From Luscinia megarhynchos (Eukaryota > Chordata > Aves > Passeriformes > Turdidae), in the NCBI GenBank assembly GCA_034336665.1, contig CM067591.1:744001-808000 (forward strand): a DNA stretch of 64,000 nucleotides, given 5' to 3'. The notes under the pieces were generated by a model that saw only the letters and a list, made by a program, of their open reading frames with translations, had not been told where the DNA came from and did not search any database. The position numbers were made by a program, and so were the translations under genes. Below are positions 1 through 12,230 of the stretch, piece by piece (position 1 is the stretch's first letter; each line of letters begins with the position of its first letter).

Positions 1-953
1 CCGGGTCCGGTTTGGTGGAATAGCCCCTGGAAAAGCCCCTCTGTGGTGGCGCTGGGACCGACACCGCCCTGCTGCTCCCCCCGGCCCGTGGAGCTTCCTG
101 AGCGCTGTGGGGAAGCGAGAGCGGAGCCGACATCCGGAGCAGAAGTGGCTCCGGGCTGAGCTGCCGCAGCCCAGATCTGCACCATGGCCTGGCCCCCGCT
201 CACCAGCCAAGGCCACCTCCAGACACGTCCCTGAGGGGTCTGGGACGTCACCTCCCCGTCACTGTGGTGACGCGGGGTCCAGCGTGACAGGCACCGACTT
301 TCCCTTTGGTGAACACACCCGGCTCTGGTGTTTTTGCACCCGTGGGTGCGTTGGGGACCGTCAGTCAGTGTCTGGTGACACCCATGTGGCAGAGCACAGA
401 GGGAACCCGGCTGCCACCAGTGCCATGTGCCACTCTCAAGGGACAGCTCATGGTGGCACTGCCTGCTCTGCCCCGGGACTGCCAGAGCCCTGCAGCCTCA
501 GAGGGGCATTTGGGGACAGCGCTGTCACCTCCTGCCCTGCGGTGAGGGTCCTGTCCTGCCCGGCCCGTCCCTCCACCCGCCCACGCCGCTGCGCTGCCAC
601 AACAGCGACATTGTCTGGGCCGGGGGGGGGCGGATTTTGCATGAAAAATCCCGACTTTGTGACCACAACAGGGCCCCTCTGTGCCGGGGCCCCTCGGAGC
701 GCGGCGTGGGGCGGGCGCGGCGCGGGTGACGTCAGAGCGTGGGGCGAGCTCGGGGAGCTCTGAGGGGACCTTTGAGCCCGTCAAAGCCCCGTTATGCCCG
801 GCCAGCCGGGGGGCACCCGCCGCTGGTTCGGTGCCAGCTTGGCACGGCGCTGCCCCGGGGCTTGGTGCTGCCCTGGTGGGACGCGGCGTTCTGGCTGAGG
901 TGGGGGGATGTCCCCTCGGGTGTCCCCGGCTGATGGCTCTTCCTTTGCCGCAG
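1..953. other. Probable first intron of TAMALIN, no exon seen
   Basis: No exon could be recognised here. The first recognised TAMALIN exon starts at 954 after a CAG acceptor, and the N-terminal coding exon of about 110 residues expected from the human protein is not found, so this stretch is taken as intron 1 or the sequence beside it. It is GC-rich and holds one full palindromic CRE (TGACGTCA) at 727-734. Open frames in it have no recognisable protein similarity and overlap on both strands. Confidence 0.5.
727..734. promoter_or_regulatory. Consensus CRE palindrome in TAMALIN upstream/intron
   Basis: A perfect TGACGTCA octamer is visible. This is the binding site of CREB/ATF dimers. It lies about 220 bp before the first recognised TAMALIN exon in GC-rich sequence, so it may belong to an intronic enhancer or alternative promoter. 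No TATA box is evident beside it. Function is inferred from the motif only. Confidence 0.4.
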
Positions 954-2871
<1,918 letters not shown>

Positions 2872-3200
2872 CCGGCGGCCCCCCCAGGACTATTTATTTA
2901 TTTATTGCAAGGGGCTTCATTCCCCGGGCCCCCATCGCTGGGGGCTGCAGGAAGGAGGTTTGGGTTGGCCCCAGGGGTTCTGATTTGGCCCCGCCGGGGC
3001 GTGGGGATCGTGACGCTGTGAGGGACGGACACAGCACCGAGGGACAGACGTGAGGACCCTCCTGAAGCGCTCACGGAGCTGTCGCTGCTCCCAGGAGGGG
3101 AGCCCCGCATCCCCCAGGCTGGGGGGGCTCTGGGGGTCCCGCCCCTGCTCCCCCCGGGCTGTTGTACCGGGTCAGCGCTCGCCAATACAGAGACGATTTG
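2872..3200 (+). other. TAMALIN: TAMALIN 3' UTR with AU-rich element
   Basis: Follows the stop codon. At 2891-2906 there are overlapping ATTTA pentamers (TATTTATTTATTTATT), a class II-like AU-rich element that usually shortens mRNA half-life. A possible variant poly(A) signal AATACA lies at 3184-3189; no canonical AATAAA is seen, so the 3' end is uncertain. Confidence 0.55.
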
Positions 3201-6110
3201 CAGCGATGTGTGGCTGTGACTGAGGGGGGACAGAGCCCCAGGATGGGGGGGCTGGGGGCTGCAGCTCCCTCACAGCCCCCCCGCTGCCCCCTCGGGCCGC
3301 CCCGCTGGGCTCCGGGCAGGGGTGACCAACTGATGTCACCTTGGACCCGAGTGAGCTCTCGGGGACCCCCCGTGCCCCCCGCCCGCTGCAGCCCCCGGGG
3401 CCGGCGGCCACGTCCCGGCTCCGCGGGGCCCCGGCCAGGCCCTTCCTGCCCCGTTTCCTCCGGCAGCCGGCGGGAAGCGGGACCCACCCCGAGCCCTTCC
3501 GCCCGCGGGGGACACGGTGCCCACGCAGGACGGGCACTGGGGTCCCCGCACCACCTGCCTCAGCGTCCCCAGAGCCACTGGAGCAGCATCCAGAGGAGTT
3601 GGGGGACACAAAGCACCCCCAAGCGCCGGGGGACTGCTGCAGCACGGTGTGTGCGGGGATTCCCTTCCCCACGCGCTCCGTGGGCGCCGGGAGCCCCCAG
3701 CCCTCTGCTCCGTGTCTCGGTCGCTCCTCTGGCGGGGCTGTCGCGTGTTTGGGGACTCCAGCTCCCCCTGTCCCCCCCAGGGGATCCTGCTGGAGATCCG
3801 GGGGTGAGAGCTGCAGGGGTCCAGGTGTCCCTGGAAGGGGGCTCAGCTGGCTTCCCCGCACTCTCGTGCCTTGTCCCCGTTCCAGGACGGCTCCGTGCTG
3901 GACATTTATGGTCTGGCTCCCGTAGCCCCGGCGGCTCTCGGCATCCTCCCGCGTGCTGCCAGGGTCGGAGCACCCCGTTCCTGTCAAAGCCATCACGGGA
4001 CCCCCCGTCGCAGCTGCCACCCCACGCTGAGCTTTTTATAGCCCCGACCTGGGGCTGCGTGTGCCCGGAAATGGGCAGGTGGCCGTGGGACAGCGGGGTC
4101 ACGCGTGGCACCGGCTGCGCTGGGCAGGGCCGGGGGGCCGAGGCTGCGGGGCTCGGGCCGGGAACGCCCCGGAGCAGCCTGTCATTACCGATAAATATAG
4201 GCCCGGGGCAGGGAGCCAGCGGCAGCCGTGGGCACCGGCTGATCACCGGTCACGGGCACCCTGCGAGCCCCAACGCCCACCCTGGGGCTCGGCAAGGGCT
4301 GCCTGGTGCCCATCGCATCCCCGGGTCCCCACCTGGGTGTCAGGGTGGATCTTTTGTGAACAGGGGTCCCCCCCCTGCACCCCCGTGGCCTTGCGGGGTG
4401 GCTGAGCTCGGGTTTCCTCCCCCGAATCCACCGCAGTCCCCACGACCTCTCCCGGGGTACAGCTAATCCCGGGTGCGGGGGCTGCCGCTGTCACCCTCCT
4501 GTCTCCCGGTAGCGCCGCCACCAAGCGAGGGACACGGGGGGCTGGAGCCGCCGCGCTCCGCGCCCCCGGGGGCTTTGAGACCCCCGACAGCTCTGGGACC
4601 CCCCCAGTCTGGCTGTCCCGAGGATCCTGTCCGTATCCCCGGGCTGGACCCTCGTCGCGTGTTGCAGGGACCCCCGCAGGTCCCACCGGGCCCGGGGGAT
4701 CCCTTTGGGGGAGACACCGGCGGTGCCGCGGGATCCCCGAGACGTCAGTGACCATGTGTGACGTCAGCGGGCATGTGTGATGTCACGGAACCCCGTCGGG
4801 GGCGGGTGAGAAGCGGGGCCGGAGTGAGGTAACGGGCCACGGGAGGAGGCAGCGGCGGTGCCTCCACCGCCTCCGGTACCCCCAGCGCCCTCCGGGCCCC
4901 TCCCGTGTCCGCCTGCCCCCGTTCCCTCTGATCCTCACGGGGCCGGGCGTTTCGTGCGGCCAGGCGGGGTCCCGGTACCGGAGGTCCGGGCAGCAGCGGG
5001 GCCCCGGGATGGCTCCAGCCCCCGGTGGGACCGGGCCGGGGTCTCTGCCGCTGCAGGACGCTGCACTAACGGCGCTGCCAACCGCGGGCACAGCGGGCCA
5101 GGTCCCCAAGACCCCCGGTTGTCCCCGGGAGTGGATATCGGCGGGTACCGCAAGGAACCGACCTGGTACCGAGGTCTATGGGGTTGGTACCAGAAGATAC
5201 CAAGGGAGTACCGGGGTGGTACCGGAGGTACCGGCTGGGGAGCTGTGGCTACCGCGGGAGGTACTGGGGTGCTACCGAAGGGCACCGGGATGGTACCGGA
5301 GGGCACTGAGGCGGTATCGGCGTGGCACCGAAGGGTCTTGCGGAGTTCTGGGTCCCTTCCGCCCGCCCTTCGCTCTCCCGCGGGCCCGGGCCGGCCCCGC
5401 ACGGGCTGAGCTCATCTTTCCAGCCCGCGGGCGCTGTTCCCGGCGCCGGCGCCCGCCAGCAGCCGCCGCTCTTTCCATCGCCCGGGCCAGGGGCTCCCCG
5501 CGGGGACCGGGCGGGGGCGGGACCCCGCGTCACTGCCCCCGCACCCGGCACCGAGCGGGAGGAGACCGGGGGTACCGGAGCCCCTGAGCACCGGAGATAG
5601 CCAGATGGGCACTGGGCATAGCGGCACCGGGGGTACGGGTGTACCGGGGAGAGCGGCATCGGGGGGACACCGGGAATGGACACCGAGGGGGCTCCGGGGA
5701 TGCCAACACTGAGGGGACACCGGGGATAACGGTACCGGAGATACTGGCACCGAGAGGGCACCGAGAATGGGGGCACCGGGGATAGCGGCACCGAGGGGAC
5801 ACCGAGGATAGCGGCACTGAGAGGCTACCGGGGATGGCGACTTAAGTGATGCCAGCACCGAGGGGGCATCAGGGGTGGGCGCACCGGAGTACCAGGGAGG
5901 AGGGGACACCGGAAACGGCGGCAGCAAGAGCGCACCGGGGAGGGAGGCACCGGGGGACGCCGGGGTAGCAGCAGCGAGGAGACACCGCGGATACCGGAGG
6001 GGCACCGGCCCTGGGGACACCGGGGATACCCCTGACACCGGGGCCTCCCTCCCCCCGCCGGCGGCCCCCGGAGCCCCGGGGGGGATGTGTGGGGAAGCGA
6101 GGGGCGCCCG
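3201..6110. other. TAMALIN-NR4A1 intergenic region, GC-rich, repeats
   Basis: No exon recognised. The sequence is very GC-rich. At about 5130-5340 and 5560-6040 it is built from degenerate short units around GGTACCG and CACCGGGGAT (roughly 25-30 bp apart), which leaves long overlapping open frames with no protein character. A CRE cluster at 4740-4785 is listed separately. It is the 5' flank of NR4A1. Confidence 0.6.
4740..4785. promoter_or_regulatory. Triple CRE-like cluster on a 19-bp repeat upstream of NR4A1
   Basis: Three CRE-like octamers sit at exact 19-bp steps: AGACGTCA (4740-4747), TGACGTCA (4759-4766) and TGATGTCA (4778-4785). The spacers share CATGTGT, so this is about two and a half copies of a 19-bp tandem repeat. 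It lies about 1.5 kb upstream of the NR4A1 first exon. cAMP/CREB responsiveness is known for mammalian NR4A1; that this distal cluster contributes is inference. Confidence 0.45.
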
Positions 6111-6112
6111 AG

Positions 6113-6266
6113 CTATTTTTAGCCGGGGCCGCGGGGGTATTTTTAGCCGGGGCCGCGGGTGCGTCAATGGAACCCCGCGTGCGTCACGGCCGCGCCCCCG
6201 CCGGGGCCGCCCCCCCCGTGCGTCACCGGCCCCGCGCCGCCCCGCGCGTCACCGAGTGCTTAAGAG
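6113..6266 (+). promoter_or_regulatory. NR4A1: NR4A1 immediate-early promoter (two MEF2-like, four CRE/AP-1-like sites)
   Basis: Two MEF2-like sites, CTATTTTTAG (6113-6122) and GTATTTTTAG (6137-6146), are followed by three TGCGTCA elements (6160-6166, 6180-6186, 6219-6225), one CGCGTCA (6245-6251) and a TTAAGAG box (6260-6266). Mammalian NR4A1 promoters are known for twin MEF2 sites that mediate calcium/T-cell-receptor induction and for repeated GCGTCA elements bound by CREB/JunD, so this arrangement marks the basal promoter strongly. Start of transcription is expected near 6285. Confidence 0.8.
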
Positions 6267-6284
6267 AAAGTAGTGGCGGGGCCG

Positions 6285-6354
6285 GAGCCCGGCGGAGCCC
6301 GCGGAGCGGCCGTGGCAGGAGCAGGAACCGGAGCGCCGCCGCGCCGGCACCCGG
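6285..6354 (+). other. NR4A1: Candidate NR4A1 non-coding first exon
   Basis: GC-rich segment about 20-30 bp downstream of the TTAAGAG box. It ends at a splice donor (CCGG followed by GTACGG at 6355). NR4A1 is known to begin with a non-coding exon and to start translation in exon 2, which fits the acceptor at 8531-8533. The start is estimated, not observed. Confidence 0.5.
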
Positions 6355-8533
6355 GTACGGGCGGCACCGGGATGCGGGGAGCAGGCGGGGGGCACCGGGG
6401 GCAGGGGGTGGCGATGGCAGCGGGGGCGGGATGCGCGCACCGGGAGGTGCAACGGCGTGGAGTGTCCCGGTGGCACCGGGGGAACGGGAGTCATTGTCCC
6501 GGGCGGCACCGGAGGGATTGATCGGGCGTGTCGGGTGTCGCCAGGAGTTTGTGGGTCGGGCATCCCGGTGGCACCGGTGCAGTGGGGATCCTGCAAGGTG
6601 GATGTGGTCGGGTGATCCAGCAGCACCACGGGCCAACCGGGTCGCGCGTCCCGGTGGAGACGGGGCTGGCGTGTCCGAAGGGCGCTGTGGGAGGAACTCC
6701 CGGTGCCACCGGCGGGAGTCAGGGGTCCCAGTGGAAGGGACCGGGCGGTGTGCGCTGTGCGGGACTGTCCCTTGTGGGTATCCGGTGGCACCGGGGTGCG
6801 TCCCGCGTGGCGCTGGGAGGTGCATGGGATGGGGCGTCCCGGTGGCATCGGGACGAACTGGATCAGGAGCCCCGGTAGCACCGGGAAGAGCCGGGGGTCG
6901 CGCACCTGGCGGGAGTTGGCAGAGGGAGTGGTCCCGGGAAGAGCCCGACACCACCCACTCCTCCGTGAGGAGCTGCGCAGCACCGGGAGCCGCTACTCGG
7001 GCCAAGAGGACCGGGCTGGTTCCCCCATCGCGACACCCCAAGCGGGGCCAGCTGCCTGTGCAGGAAATCCCCATCTCTGTGGGTTGCGGGGGCAGAGTCA
7101 CCCCATCCCGAGCATCACCCCGGGATCCCGGAGCAGAGTGGTCACGGAACCGGAGCGGGCAGAGGGGCAGGCGGGCAGCGCCGGGAACCCGGCCTGGCGA
7201 GCAGGGGCGTGCAGGCAGCACCAGGACCGGGCAGCGGGGACAGGGATGTGCGGGACGCAGACAAACCCGCGCTGCCCGCGTGAGGGCTGGCAGCAGCCGC
7301 TGCGGCATTACCGGGCAGCAGGTGCCGGCAGGGATGTGGGCAGCGTTAGCCACCCCCGGTGCCACCGGCTGCTCTCGCCCGCCCGCGGCCCCGGGGCCCG
7401 GTGCCAGCGGCTGCCACCCGCCCGTGCAGGCAGCAGTCTCCGGGCTGGGCACAGGCAGCTGCCTGCGCTCCCAAAGGAGGAATCTGCAAATAGAGCCCGG
7501 CCGTGGGCAGCGCGGGGGCTGCTGCGGGAATCTGTGCCCGGTCCCTGGGGGGACAGAGCAGAGGGGACCCCAAGTGCTGTCAGCGAGTGGGTGAGAGAAA
7601 AAGGATTCAGACAAGCGGGACCACAGGCTCCCAGGCTTTGCATCTGCCAGGATTTTTGTGTAGGCAAGGAAAACTCCCACTGGCAGAGACAGTGCCCCCC
7701 GGGGCCGTGTCCCCAGCACAGCCTCAGGTCCCCTCGGCTTCATTCGGGGACAGGAGGCAGCTGAGGGGTCACTGTCCCCTCTGAACCCGCTGGGACACCA
7801 GCAGGAGGCTGAGGGCTGGTGCCCTCCCGTGGGTGCCAGGGCTGGACCCACGCTGGGTATTTTTAAACCCAGCTCCTGGCTGGTGTCGGCTTTCTTGGTG
7901 CCCGAGAGAGCTGCCCAGATTTGGCTGGGGGAATCCGGGGGCTCTGGCTGCAGGGCCGTGCCAGCACCGTGGCCGGGGGCCAGTGCAGCGTGACCTTTAA
8001 AGGTCTGCGAGATGAATTACATTATCATCTTGCCATTGGGCTCACTTCTGGCTTGGCTTTCAGCTGGATATGGGGGTCTTAGATCTCACCAGATCCATGC
8101 ACAGCCCCGGGGGGCTCCAGGGGCAGCGGGTGGGCTCCTCTCCCCCTCATGTCCCTGCACTGATCTTCCCAAAAAGCTCCAAAAGGGACTACGGGGGGAA
8201 GTGGGATCCTCAAATCCTAGTTCAGTCCCGACTCTGGCTTCTCTTGGCCAGCCCTAGGGCTTGGGAATCTGCTGGCCACATTCCTCCCTCCTTCCCTTTC
8301 GGGGGCTTTTGCTAAGCCAGCGTTTTGGGGACTGTCCTTTGCACCCATTGGCTGTGCCGTGACCTTTCCCAGGGGCAGCGGCGGCCGCCACCGGGCAGCC
8401 AGGGGCTACGGGGGTCCCGTTCCAGCACAAACAGAATCCTGGGGAATTTCCCATGGTTCCCACCTTGTCTCCATCCTCTGCCCGGATGAGGGGCGGTATC
8501 GGGGTCCCCACTGACGCCCCTCTCTCCCCGCAG
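6355..8533 (+). other. NR4A1 intron 1
   Basis: Extends from the candidate donor at 6355 to the CCCCGCAG acceptor before the coding exon. The first 1.1 kb consists of degenerate GGTGGCACCGGG-like units. These produce a 501-codon open frame on one strand and a 542-codon frame on the other, neither of which has recognisable protein similarity. Confidence 0.5.
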
Positions 8534-8535
8534 AG

Positions 8536-11333
8536 ATGCCCTGCATCCAGGCACAGTGCAGCACCACGGGCGCCGGCCCCTGCGAGCGCTGCCCGGCCGA
8601 GCTGCTCAGCCCCGAGGGCGGCCGATTCCCCATGGAAGTGGCTGGAGCCGACCTGGCGGCCGCCCCCGCCCTGCCCAGCTTCAGCACCTTCATGGAGAGC
8701 TACGCCGGCGAGTTCGACGCCTTCCTCTACCAGCTGCCAGCAAGCGGCCAGACCAGCGCCGCCACCGCCTTCAAGCTGGAGGACTTCCAGGTGTACGGCT
8801 GCTACCCCAGCGCCTTCGGTGGGCAGCCGGACGAGACCCTGTCCTCCAGCGGCTCGGACTGCTACGGGAGCCCCTGCTCCATCCCCTCGCCCGCCACGCC
8901 GGGCTTCCAGCCCCCGCAAGCCCCCGGCTGGGAGGGCTCCTTCGGGGCGTACTCACCGCTGCCGAACTACGAGGGTGGGCAGCCCTGGGCTGAGCCAGCC
9001 AAGGGCGGGGGGTCACAGCCCCCCTTCTTCGCCTTCGGCCCCCCGGCGCCCAGCCCTGGTGGGTCCCCTGCAAGCCTGAAGGGGCAGCCGGGCCCCTCTC
9101 CCCGCATGGACCCACGGCTGCTGGACACGGACGCGTTCCCCACGAGCCAAGGTCCTCCCAGGGGCTTCGCGGGGCTGCCCCTGGCCCCCAGCTCGCCGCT
9201 GCTGGAGGGGCCGGCGCTGGCGCCCAGCAAAGTGCGCGGCCCCGGGGCGGGCGAGGGCCGCTGCGCCGTCTGCGGGGACAACGCCTCCTGCCAGCACTAC
9301 GGCGTGCGCACCTGCGAGGGCTGCAAGGGCTTCTTCAAGGTAAGGGGACCCCCCACGTCAGCAGGTGTGCCGGGATGTTCCCACAGTGCTTTGCGGCGGC
9401 AGGAGGATGCTGCGGGGTGCCCCGGGGAGGGGCAGGGCAGGGAGCGCGGTGACGGAGCCCTCCCCACGGACATGGAGCCGGATGCTGGGCTGGAGCGGGA
9501 GGCAGGGGAGGACAGAAGGGCTTTTGTTTGGAGCCCGGCGCCCCGGGCTGAGCTCGGCCGCTCCTTCCCCACCCGCAGCGCACAGTGCAGAAGAATGCCA
9601 AGTACATCTGCCTGGCCAACAAGGATTGCCCTGTGGACAAGCGGCGCAGGAACCGCTGCCAGTTCTGCCGCTTCCAGAAGTGCCTGGCCGTCGGCATGGT
9701 CAAAGAAGGTACCAGGGTCCCATCCCGGGTGGGGGGTACCCAGCAGGAGTGGGGAGACCCCACTCTGCAGCCTTTGCAGGCACTCACTGCAAACCCCAAT
9801 CACAGTGGTCCGGACTGACAGCCTGAAGGGGCGGCGGGGCCGTCTCCCCTCCAAGCCCAAGCAGCCGCCAGACGCGTCCCCAGTCAGCCTCATCACCTCA
9901 CTGGTGCGGGCACACATCGACTCCATCCCCAGCGCCACCAAGCTCGACTACTCCAAGGTAGGGCCTGGTGCCACTCCATGCCCTTCCCAGGGCTGTGCCA
10001 GGGCTGGGATCGGATCCTGACCTGTCCCTGTCCTAGTTCCTCTCCCATCCCATCCCAGATCCTGATCCTGTCCCCATCCCAGTTCCTGATCCAACCTCGT
10101 CCCTGCTCCTGACCCAACCTTTATCAGTTCCTGATCTGTCCCCATCCCAGGTCCTGATCCCATCCCCATCCCAGTTCCTCACCCATCTTCATCCCAGGTC
10201 CTGATCCCATCCCAATCCCTGACCCACCCCTGTCCTAGCTCCTGGCCCATGCCCACCCCAATGCTGACCCGTTGCTATCCCAGTTCCAGGAGTCAGCACC
10301 GTGCCCGTTTGAGAAGGAGGACTCAGTGGACGTGCAGCAGTTCTATGACCTGCTCACCGGCTCCATGGACGTCATCCGTAAGTGGGCTGAGAAGATCCAG
10401 GGCTTCACCGAGCTGCCCAAGGAGGACCAGGACCTTCTGCTGGAGTCAGCCTTCCTGGAGCTCTTTATCCTGCGCCTGGCCTACCGGTGAGCCCTGGGGC
10501 AATGCAGAGTGGGGGGAGCCCGAGGTGTGCTGGGGGTGACACCTGGATTGGTGACACTTGGATTGGTGACACCTGGATTGGTGACGCCTGGGTTGGTGAT
10601 GCCTGAATTTCTGCTGGCAGCTCTAAGCCAGAGGAAGGGAAACTCATCTTCTGCAACGGGGTGGTGCTGCACCGGCAGCAGTGCGTGCGTGGCTTCGGCG
10701 AGTGGATTGACGCCATCCTCGAGTTCTCCCAGAGCCTGCACCGCATGAGCGTCGACGTCCCCTCCTTCTCCTGCCTTGCTGCCCTCGTCATCATCACAGG
10801 TGAGACCCTCCCCCAGCTCCAGGCTCGTTGCTGTCCCCATCCCCACCTTGTGTCTCAGGTGGGATTTGGGAGGTCTGCGTGGATCTTGGGGTGAATTTGG
10901 GGCAATTTTGGGGAGTCCCAGGTGGGGTTTGTGAGGTCCCAGGTGGGTTTTGAGAAGGTTTTGGTAGATTTTGGGGGTCTCAGGTGGATATTTGGAGATA
11001 TTTTGGGGGATCCCAGGTGGGATGTTGCGGGTTCTGTGTGTCTGTCATCACATCCCACACCCTGTGCATTTCCCAGACCGGCACGGGCTGAAGGAACCCA
11101 AGCGGGTGGAGGAGCTGCAGAACCGCATCGTGGGCTGCCTCAAGGACCACGTGGCAGCTGCAGGGGCCGAGCCCGGGCGCTCCAGCTGCCTCTCCAAGCT
11201 GCTGGGGAAGCTGCCAGAGCTGCGCAGCCTCTGCACCCAGGGCCTCCAGCGCATCTTCTACCTCAAGCTGGAGGACCTGGTGCCGCCACCGCCCATCGTG
11301 GACAAGATCTTCATGGACACTCTGCCTTTCTGA
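8536..11333 (+). CDS. NR4A1: Orphan nuclear receptor NR4A1 (Nur77/NGFI-B)
   Basis: Ligand-independent nuclear receptor, an immediate-early transcription factor that binds NBRE/NurRE sites and can act at mitochondria in apoptosis. Six coding exons: 8536-9339, 9579-9708, 9806-9957, 10284-10486, 10621-10799, 11077-11333 (1,725 nt, 574 residues; human about 598). The start MPCIQAQ matches the family and follows an acceptor at 8533. The AF-1 region keeps [22 protein letters not shown] and the [15 protein letters not shown] block. The DNA-binding domain begins at Cys243 ([10 protein letters not shown]), with P-box CEGCKGFFK and second finger [20 protein letters not shown]; the A-box/linker [20 protein letters not shown] follows. 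The ligand-binding domain starts near residue 363 and ends in [10 protein letters not shown]. Exon borders are all GT-AG. The intron before exon 5 carries a short GTGACACCTGGATTG tandem repeat (about 10538-10600). Confidence 0.98.
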
Positions 11334-12230
11334 GTCTCCGGGCAAGGGGCTGCCATGAGGCCCTGACCTGCCTGGAGACATCTGGGACCCGCCCTGGGCA
11401 ACCCTGGTTCAGTCCGAGGATGCCTGGGAACACCTGGGCACCCCTGGGTCACCCCAGGGATGCCTGGAACATCCCCTGTGTACCCCTAGATCAACCTTGG
11501 GATGTTTGGCAACCCCCCTGGGTGACCCCCATAATGCCCAGAAACTACTTGGGCATCCCTGGATCACTCCCAGGATGCCTGGAACCCCTCTGGTCACTCC
11601 TGAATCAGTCCTGGGATGCCCAGGACCTCCCTGTGGACTCCTGAATGACCTCTGGGACACCTGGGACCCCCCTGGGCCATCCCTAAGACTTTATGTACAC
11701 CCCTGGATCATCCCCAGAATGCCTGGAACCCCCCCTCGAGTCACCCGCAGGATGCCTGGGACCCCCTGGGCACCTCTAGATCACTCCTGGGATGCCTGGG
11801 ACCACCCCTGCATCACTCCAGGGATGCCTGGGATCCCCTTTGGATCACTCCCAGGGTATCTGGATCCCCCTTCAGATGCCTGAGTCTTCTTGGGGGCACC
11901 CTTGCAGGTGCCCCATGTGCCTTCACGGCCCAGGGCACAGCCACACAGCAGCCCCGGTGCCGTCTGCCCCGGGGGCATCGCCGGCGCGGTGCCTCCTCCC
12001 CCTGTAAAAATGTCCCTGATGTAAATAGCGCCGGCCGGGTCCTGTACAGAGTGGGGGGCATGGCTGAGGGGTGGCTCCGGCCCCCTCAACCTCGGCCCCT
12101 TCCCCTTTATATATATTTTTCTGGGTTTCCCTCTTTTTGGCCATTTTCTGTATATAAACTTGTACGTACAGTGAGAGCCGCTGGGTGGGACCTTTGCCCC
12201 TTGTGTTCCCCTTTAGTTAATTAATATTCG
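11334..12230 (+). other. NR4A1: NR4A1 3' UTR with degenerate repeat
   Basis: From about 11400 to 11890 the UTR is a degenerate tandem array of 45-50 bp units of the form GATGCCTGGGACCCCCTGG...ATCACTCC. After 11990 it becomes unique and AT-rich (TATATATATTTTT at about 12108, GTATATAAACTTGTACGTAC at about 12151), which resembles the conserved end of NR4A1 transcripts. No canonical AATAAA is seen; the end near 12230 is an estimate. Confidence 0.5.

Noticed and set aside
3162..4466. 434-codon plus-strand ORF between TAMALIN and NR4A1
   Set aside because: Composition-driven open frame in GC-rich DNA overlapped by minus-strand ORFs; no recognisable motif or exon border.
6089..7851. 501-codon plus and 542-codon minus ORFs in the NR4A1 5' region
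   Set aside because: High-GC, Arg/Gly/Pro/Ala-rich translations of promoter, first exon and intron repeats, with no conserved domain and mutual overlap.
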